Assembly: GCA_945901615.1 (NCBI GenBank)
Contig: CAMDLI010000003.1
Coordinates: forward strand, 1 to 64,000
Reading direction: 5' to 3'
DNA from: Spirosoma fluviale
GTDB taxonomy: Bacteria > Bacteroidota > Bacteroidia > Cytophagales > Cyclobacteriaceae
DNA: 64,000 nt
A program made the position numbers and the translations under genes. Of this stretch, positions 58,888-64,000 are shown piece after piece (the first letter of the stretch is position 1; the number at the start of each line of letters is the position of its first letter). The notes under the pieces were generated by a model, which worked only from the letters and a program-made list of their open reading frames with translations, did not search any database and was not told the DNA's origin.

Positions 58888-59327
58888 TGCAAATCAACCT
58901 TCAAACGGCCGTGGAAAAGTCTCACCTTCAAGTAAAGGAAGGCTTTACGGAATCCTTATTTGCAAAGCTGGCCCCTCCCTTTCCGCCCGTGAAGGTGCTC
59001 CGTTTTGATGGCTGTAAGGCCGGAGATACCGTAGACTTGGAGTTGAATTTTATTTTTTTCAAGCAAAATTGGACCAGCAAAATCACAGAAGATCACTGCG
59101 ATGCGAAGGAATTCCTATTTGTGGATGAGGGCATCGTCCTGCCTTTTTTCCTGGGGAAGTGGAGGCATTGCCATCGGATTTTGGCGCAGCCTTCCGGAAG
59201 CATAATTAGTGATGAAATTGAGTTTGAAGGAGCCTATGCCTGGATGACTCCCTTGCTCTACCCCATTTTATGGCTTCAATTTTGGTACCGAAAGCCCATC
59301 TACCGCAAGTTTTTTAGAGCGGGGTAG
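58887..59327 (+). CDS. SRPBCC-like ligand-binding/cyclase protein
   Basis: FAKLAPPFPPVKVLRFDGCKAGDTVDLEL…VLPFFLGKWRHCHRI. Confidence 0.65.
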   Translation: MQINLQTAVEKSHLQVKEGFTESLFAKLAPPFPPVKVLRFDGCKAGDTVDLELNFIFFKQNWTSKITEDHCDAKEFLFVDEGIVLPFFLGKWRHCHRILAQPSGSIISDEIEFEGAYAWMTPLLYPILWLQFWYRKPIYRKFFRAG

Positions 59328-59799
59328 CTGCTGAGAGGTGGGCACAGTTCTTGATTTGGCAGTCCCCATACAGCACCAAGGAGTGACTGGTAATCGTGGA
59401 ATCGAACTCCCTGCTCATACTTTCCTTAATTTCGGTTAGCCTGGGGTCCGAAAATTCACGAATCTTTCGACACTGGTTGCAGACGTGGTGATCGTGATGG
59501 GTGTAAGTTAGGGCTTGCTCGTAGAGGGCTACCTTATCTTTGAATTGATGTTTTACGGCGAGTCCACTTTCCACTAGTAAATCCAAGGTATTGTAAATGG
59601 TGGCACGGCTGATGGTGTAGCCCTTGTTTCTCATTTTTAAAAATAGCCCTTCCACATCGATATGCTCGTCTTCGGGGAGGAGGTACAATTCATCCAAAAC
59701 GGAATACCGCTCTGGCGTCTTTCTGCTGCCTTGCCGAAGGAGGAAGTGTTCAAAAATCTTTTTTGCTTTTTCAATTAATGCGGTATCGGCCATCTCCAA
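59314..59799 (-). CDS. Fur-family transcriptional regulator
   Basis: TPERYSVLDELYLLPEDEHIDVEGLFLKMRNKGYTISRATIYNTLDLLVESGL; HHDHHVC metal motif. Confidence 0.9.
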   Translation of the reverse strand: MEMADTALIEKAKKIFEHFLLRQGSRKTPERYSVLDELYLLPEDEHIDVEGLFLKMRNKGYTISRATIYNTLDLLVESGLAVKHQFKDKVALYEQALTYTHHDHHVCNQCRKIREFSDPRLTEIKESMSREFDSTITSHSLVLYGDCQIKNCAHLSAATPL

Positions 59800-59937
59800 A
59801 GGGTTGAGGGATAAATATCTACTTTTCTTGATGCTTTGGCAAGGAAAGAAGGGAGATCTTCCAAGCAGAATTCTTGGATTTTGTTTGAACTGGGGGGTAA
59901 AAATTTCGTACTTTATAGGAATAGATTCGTGAAGGAG

Positions 59938-61188
59938 ATGAAGCTGAGATCCCTGTTTTTGTTTGTGCTTTTGCTAGCTGTGCTGCCTCTGCGAGCGCAG
60001 GTGCCCGGATTTTTTATTACGGGGGACCAAAAAAAGGTGAAAGTGCCTTTTTTAGCGTCAAATAGCCTGATTCTTCTGCCTGTCTCCATCAATGGGAGTT
60101 TGCCGATGTATTTCTTGTTAGACACAGGGGTAAAGGCCAACCTCCTCTTCAGTAAATCCAAGGGGGATTCCTTGGGATTGAGCTATTCGCGACGCGTGGG
60201 CATGGTGGGAGCGGATGGGAGTACGACTGTTTGGGCACGTGTCTCCCCTACCAATACCCTTGATTTGGGGGGAGTAGAAGGTAGGTTACAGAGTTTGCTG
60301 GTGTTGGAAGAAGATTTTCTCGAGCTGGAGTCGGTGATCGGCATCCCTGTGTATGGGATTTTGGGCCACGAATTTTTCAAGCACAATGCGGTAAAGATCG
60401 ATTACGATCAAGCGATCATCACCTTTTACCAGCCAGAGGGCTTGGCTTGGAAGCCCCCCTTGTACCGAAGGTTGCCGATGCAATTGGAAGATGGCAAGGC
60501 CTACGTCAACGTGAAGGTCCATCAGAAGGAAGGAGCCACTATTCAGGCAAAGGTGCTGGTGGATACGGGTGCAAATCATGGGCTTCTGCTCAACCAAGAA
60601 ACGTCGGCCGACATTAAACTTCCCGAGCAACGCATTGAAACGCAGCTCGGGCAATCTCTTGGCGGCGTGCTTTACGGGGAATTGGGTAGAGTAGAACGCC
60701 TCTCGATGCGGGGCTTGTTTTTCCAGCAGGTAATTACCTCCTATCCCGAACCCAGCACATTCAGTGCGCTCATTCAAGCAAGTGGAAGGCAAGGGAGCCT
60801 GGGAGCTGAGGTACTGGGGAAAACCAAGCTCATTCTGGACTACCCTAGGAATGGATTTTATGTGCGACCTGGTGCCACTTTTTACCAACCCTTTGAGTTT
60901 GACATGAGTGGAATGGTGGTCAAGAAAAGGCTAACCAAAGAGAAGCGCTGGTACATCGGGGATGTGCGTGAAGGCTCCCCGGCACATTTGGCAGGAATAC
61001 TTCCCTTTGACGAAATCTTACGCATCGATTCGGTGCCTGTACTGATTTGGGAGATGGAGCAGCTGGTGAAATTACTCCGTTCCGAGCCTGGAAGAGTTGT
61101 GGTGCTTGATTTGAGGCGCTACTCCTCCCTCGATGCCACGCAATACGTTGACCTTCAGGTTCGGCTGCAACTAAAAAAGCAGATTTGA
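59938..61188 (+). CDS. double aspartyl-protease-like domain plus C-terminal PDZ, secreted
   Basis: FLLDTGVKANLLF and VLVDTGANHGLLL DTG motifs; PDZ GDVREGSPAHLAGILPFDEILRIDSVPV; start MKLRSLF. Confidence 0.85.
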   Translation: MKLRSLFLFVLLLAVLPLRAQVPGFFITGDQKKVKVPFLASNSLILLPVSINGSLPMYFLLDTGVKANLLFSKSKGDSLGLSYSRRVGMVGADGSTTVWARVSPTNTLDLGGVEGRLQSLLVLEEDFLELESVIGIPVYGILGHEFFKHNAVKIDYDQAIITFYQPEGLAWKPPLYRRLPMQLEDGKAYVNVKVHQKEGATIQAKVLVDTGANHGLLLNQETSADIKLPEQRIETQLGQSLGGVLYGELGRVERLSMRGLFFQQVITSYPEPSTFSALIQASGRQGSLGAEVLGKTKLILDYPRNGFYVRPGATFYQPFEFDMSGMVVKKRLTKEKRWYIGDVREGSPAHLAGILPFDEILRIDSVPVLIWEMEQLVKLLRSEPGRVVVLDLRRYSSLDATQYVDLQVRLQLKKQI

Positions 61189-61285
61189 TTTTTCTGTAGG
61201 CAAAGAAAATTTGGCTAACTTTGTACCTTAACACAACGAACCAGTAAAAATTCCGTGTAACTCCTCGATTTAACCAATAAACAAC

Positions 61286-61876
61286 ATGAAAAAAATCTTA
61301 ATTCCCGTAGGCATCCTTCTCGTGCTAGGCATTTTAATCTATTCTAAGGCAGTAGGGACCTATAACCAATTTGTACAACTAGAAGAAGGTATCAATGGCG
61401 AATGGGCTGAAGTTCAAACGCAATACCAACGAAGAACTGATTTGATCCCTAACTTGGTCAGCACTGTCAAAGGCTATGCAGAATTTGAGCAGGAAACACT
61501 TACTGGCGTAGTTGAAGCTCGCTCTAAGGCTACATCTGTTCAGATCGACCCGACTAATTTGACTCCAGAAAAGCTTGCTGAATTTCAACAAGCACAGGAT
61601 CAACTTTCTGGTGCATTGAGCCGCTTGTTGGTGACTGTTGAAAAATACCCAGACCTAAAGGCGAATCAAAACTTCTTGGAGCTTCAGGCACAATTGGAAG
61701 GAACAGAAAATAGAATCGCCGTAGCGCGAAGAAATTTTAACGAGTCCGTAAAGGGCTACAATTCTACTTTGAGAGTGTTCCCTAACAATCTCTTTGCAGG
61801 CTGGTATGGCTTCGTAGCCAAAGGATATTTTGAAGCAGTTGCTGGTGCTGACAAAGCTCCAACAGTTCAATTCTAA
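61286..61876 (+). CDS. lemA: LemA family protein
   Basis: YNQFVQLEEGINGEWAEVQTQYQRRTDLIPNLVSTVKGYAEFE. Confidence 0.95.
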   Translation: MKKILIPVGILLVLGILIYSKAVGTYNQFVQLEEGINGEWAEVQTQYQRRTDLIPNLVSTVKGYAEFEQETLTGVVEARSKATSVQIDPTNLTPEKLAEFQQAQDQLSGALSRLLVTVEKYPDLKANQNFLELQAQLEGTENRIAVARRNFNESVKGYNSTLRVFPNNLFAGWYGFVAKGYFEAVAGADKAPTVQF

Positions 61877-61880
61877 GCGC

Positions 61881-62318
61881 ATGGCATCCAAACTATTTTT
61901 TCCAGAGCAGAAGGCAGAAATCGTTGCTGCAATTAAAGCTGCAGAAACTCAAACCTCTGGAGAGATTCAGGTGCACATTGAAAGTACCTGCAAGGGTTCT
62001 GTTCTGGACCGTGCCGCGAAGGTTTTTGAGACGCTCAAAATGTACCAAACTAAAGACAGAAATGGTGTTTTGGTATACTTAGCTGTAGAAGATCACAAAT
62101 TTGCAATTCTAGGAGATGCAGGCATCAATTCAGTGGTGCCTGCAGACTTCTGGGAGAGCACCAAAGACCTGATGGCGAATCATTTTCGACAGGGCAAGTT
62201 TACTGAAGGACTCATTGAAGGCATTCACCATGCTGGGGATCAGTTGAAAACCCATTTTCCATACGATCACCAAGATGACCAAAACGAACTATCCAATGAG
62301 GTATCTTTCGGCAAGTAA
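61881..62318 (+). CDS. TPM-domain protein (cytosolic)
   Basis: IVAAIKAAETQTSGEIQVHIES…RNGVLVYLAVEDHKFAILGDAGI; start MASKLFF. Confidence 0.88.
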   Translation: MASKLFFPEQKAEIVAAIKAAETQTSGEIQVHIESTCKGSVLDRAAKVFETLKMYQTKDRNGVLVYLAVEDHKFAILGDAGINSVVPADFWESTKDLMANHFRQGKFTEGLIEGIHHAGDQLKTHFPYDHQDDQNELSNEVSFGK

Positions 62319-63099
62319 GCTAGTAGTAGTACTCGCTTTATTTCTTCTTCAAGGCCTTGCATTTGCACAGGACTTTCCTGCAGCCCCCAATCCTCCTCGC
62401 CTAGTCAATGATTTTACGGGCACCTTGAGTGCCGAGGAGCTTGGTAAGCTGGAGCAGAAGCTGCTTGCCTATTCGGACAGCACCTCCACACAGGTATCTA
62501 TCGTCCTTCTAGGATCAGTAGGGGTCTACGAGATTTCTGATTACGCCTTCCAATTGGGAGAGCAATGGGGTATTGGAGGCAAAGGCAAGGACAATGGAAT
62601 CCTCATCTTAGCAGCGATGAATGACCGCAAGGTCTTTATTGCCACAGGAAGAGGGATGGAAGGGGCAATACCCGATGCCTTGGCCAAGCGCATCGTCAAC
62701 AACTTGATTCTTCCCAATTTTAAGACGGAGGCCTACTACCTAGGTTTGGATGAGGCCACTACGATGATCTTTAAGTTGGCCTCTGGCGAGTACAAAGCTG
62801 ATGAGGTGATGTCGGATGGAGAAGACAATCCTATTTTGGGTATTCTATTCATCCTCTTCTTTATTTTTATTTTTGTGGTCTTGCCGATTATTAAAAACCG
62901 GAAGGATAACAACAACCACATGGGTGGTAAAGGTGGAGGAATTGATTTTTGGACGACCCTCCTTTTGGCAAATGCGCTAGGCGGAAGTAGAGGAAGCAGC
63001 GGCGGCGGCTCTTTTGGAGATTTTTCTTCAGGAGGCGGCTCCTTTGGTGGCTTCGGCGGGGGCTCCTTTGGTGGAGGCGGTGCTGGAGGAAGCTGGTAA
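62275..63099 (+). CDS. TPM-domain protein with signal peptide and Gly/Ser-rich C-terminus
   Basis: VNDFTGTLSAEELGKLEQKLLAYSDSTSTQVSIVLLGS; start could be 62296 (MRYLSASKL). Confidence 0.9.
   Translation: MTKTNYPMRYLSASKLVVVLALFLLQGLAFAQDFPAAPNPPRLVNDFTGTLSAEELGKLEQKLLAYSDSTSTQVSIVLLGSVGVYEISDYAFQLGEQWGIGGKGKDNGILILAAMNDRKVFIATGRGMEGAIPDALAKRIVNNLILPNFKTEAYYLGLDEATTMIFKLASGEYKADEVMSDGEDNPILGILFILFFIFIFVVLPIIKNRKDNNNHMGGKGGGIDFWTTLLLANALGGSRGSSGGGSFGDFSSGGGSFGGFGGGSFGGGGAGGSW
62982..63096 (+). repeat. Gly/Ser/Phe low-complexity coding repeat
   Basis: GGSRGSSGGGSFGDFSSGGGSFGGFGGGSFGGGGAGG. Confidence 0.8.
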
Positions 63100-63103
63100 T
63101 CTC

Positions 63104-63619
63104 TTACTTATTCTCATTAGAAACTAAGGCGGACAAGGCCTCTTGAATGAGGTCTTGTTCGAAGCCTTTGCTCATCAGGTACTGCGTGACTAGGTATTTT
63201 TTTTTGTAAGCGTCTTTTTCTTTGGTTTTTTCCCACTTTTTTTCTGCCTCCCGCTCGAGGGTAGCAAAGTACTCGTCTCCATCAATTTCTGACAAGCCCA
63301 GTTGAATGAGTGCCGAACTGATTTGTCGAAGTTTCAGCTCCTGACTAATTCTCCCTTTCCCCCATCTTTTGATCCGAAATTTTCCGCGGGCATAGGAGCG
63401 GGCAAAGCGCTCCTCATCCACAAATCCACTAGCCTCCAATTCGGCAAGTATCGTCTCCACGGCTGGGCCTTGAATCCCTTTTTCAAAAAGTTTTCGCCGC
63501 AATTCCCAGACACAGCGTTCCTGGTAGGAGCAATAGGTTTCCAATTTGCCCCTTGCCTCTTCGAGACTCCAATTCTTTTTTGGTGTCTGCTCTCCGTTAT
63601 CTCTTCCCCAACTGGACAT
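63104..63619 (-). CDS. recX: regulatory protein RecX
   Basis: RKLFEKGIQGPAVETILAELEASGFVDEERFARSYARGKFRIKRWGKGRISQELK. Confidence 0.92.
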   Translation of the reverse strand: MSSWGRDNGEQTPKKNWSLEEARGKLETYCSYQERCVWELRRKLFEKGIQGPAVETILAELEASGFVDEERFARSYARGKFRIKRWGKGRISQELKLRQISSALIQLGLSEIDGDEYFATLEREAEKKWEKTKEKDAYKKKYLVTQYLMSKGFEQDLIQEALSALVSNENK

Positions 63620-63688
63620 TTTTGGTAATTTTGAAGCAAATTACCTTTCGCTCAAGTTTTTTCAAACCTAAAAAAAGAGATTCTACAC

Positions 63689-64000
63689 ATGAGAAAGAAA
63701 ATAGTAGCCGGCAACTGGAAGATGAACCTCAGCTTTGAGGAGGGACAGCAACTCACAAGTGAGCTTGTCAATATGTACAAAGACGAGGCCATAAAGGATG
63801 TGGTGGTAGTCCTGAATCCACCCTTCCCACACCTGTATCCGGTCCAGAAATTGGTAGGTGACACGGCTGGAATTTTTGTGGGCGCACAAAACTGTTCTGA
63901 AAAAGAGGGGGGAGCCTTCACTGGGGAGGTGTCCGCCAAGATCCTGGCTTCTTTTGGAGTATCCTATGTGATTTTGGGCCATTCCGAGCGTAGAGAATAT
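63689..64000 (+). CDS. tpiA: triosephosphate isomerase (partial, runs off right edge)
   Basis: MRKKIVAGNWKMNLSFEEG…GAQNCSEKEGGAFTGEVSAKILASFGVSYVILGHSERREY. Confidence 0.95.
   Translation, partial: MRKKIVAGNWKMNLSFEEGQQLTSELVNMYKDEAIKDVVVVLNPPFPHLYPVQKLVGDTAGIFVGAQNCSEKEGGAFTGEVSAKILASFGVSYVILGHSERREY

Noticed and set aside
60286-60888. 200-aa minus-strand ORF opposite the aspartyl protease gene
   Set aside because: Antisense shadow of a well-supported coding sequence.
62982-63096. Possible CRISPR-like or minisatellite array
   Set aside because: It is an in-frame Gly/Ser-rich protein tail without spacers.
1-64000. tRNA, rRNA, CRISPR arrays, IS elements or prophage blocks
   Set aside because: None recognised by eye; a tRNAscan/ISfinder run would be needed to exclude small or degenerate copies.

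Overview
This is about 64 kb of Bacteroidota chromosome, probably Cyclobacteriaceae/Algoriphagus-like judging from gliding lipoproteins, TonB receptors with CarboxypepD_reg domains and the carotenoid gene set; no taxonomic search was run. It is densely coding and mostly housekeeping or conserved genes. From the left: (1) an exopolysaccharide export/assembly block on the minus strand (O-antigen ligase/polymerase-like, methyltransferase, GT2, flippase, Wzz-like, large SLBB Wza-like protein); (2) gldB, nth, an RsmF-like methyltransferase, an AAA+/VWA pair, queG, gpmI, an amidase, polA, a DUF1016 gene split by an in-frame TGA, radA, a PLP decarboxylase and a TonB receptor; (3) a carotenoid cluster (crtW, ispH, crtYcd-like, crtB, crtI, ECF sigma, MerR-B12 CarH/LitR-like regulator, crtZ, cruF-like) with a strong TGTTTAA repeat array in front of the sigma/crt genes, followed by a DUF4286 gene and tspO; (4) a TolB/amidohydrolase protein, a BRO-N/DinD-like gene, an M14 peptidase, ohr, a Gfo/Idh oxidoreductase, an OxyR-like regulator, a DUF4139 protein, uppP, gldJ, mfd, a COX3-like protein, a Fur-family regulator, an aspartyl protease/PDZ protein, lemA plus two TPM genes, recX and the start of tpiA. 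I saw no rRNA, tRNA or CRISPR. The best leads are the presumed light-regulated carotenoid control region, the interrupted DUF1016 gene, and a GGGGACA/TGTCCCC-type palindrome lying inside the coding sequence of two unrelated accessory genes.
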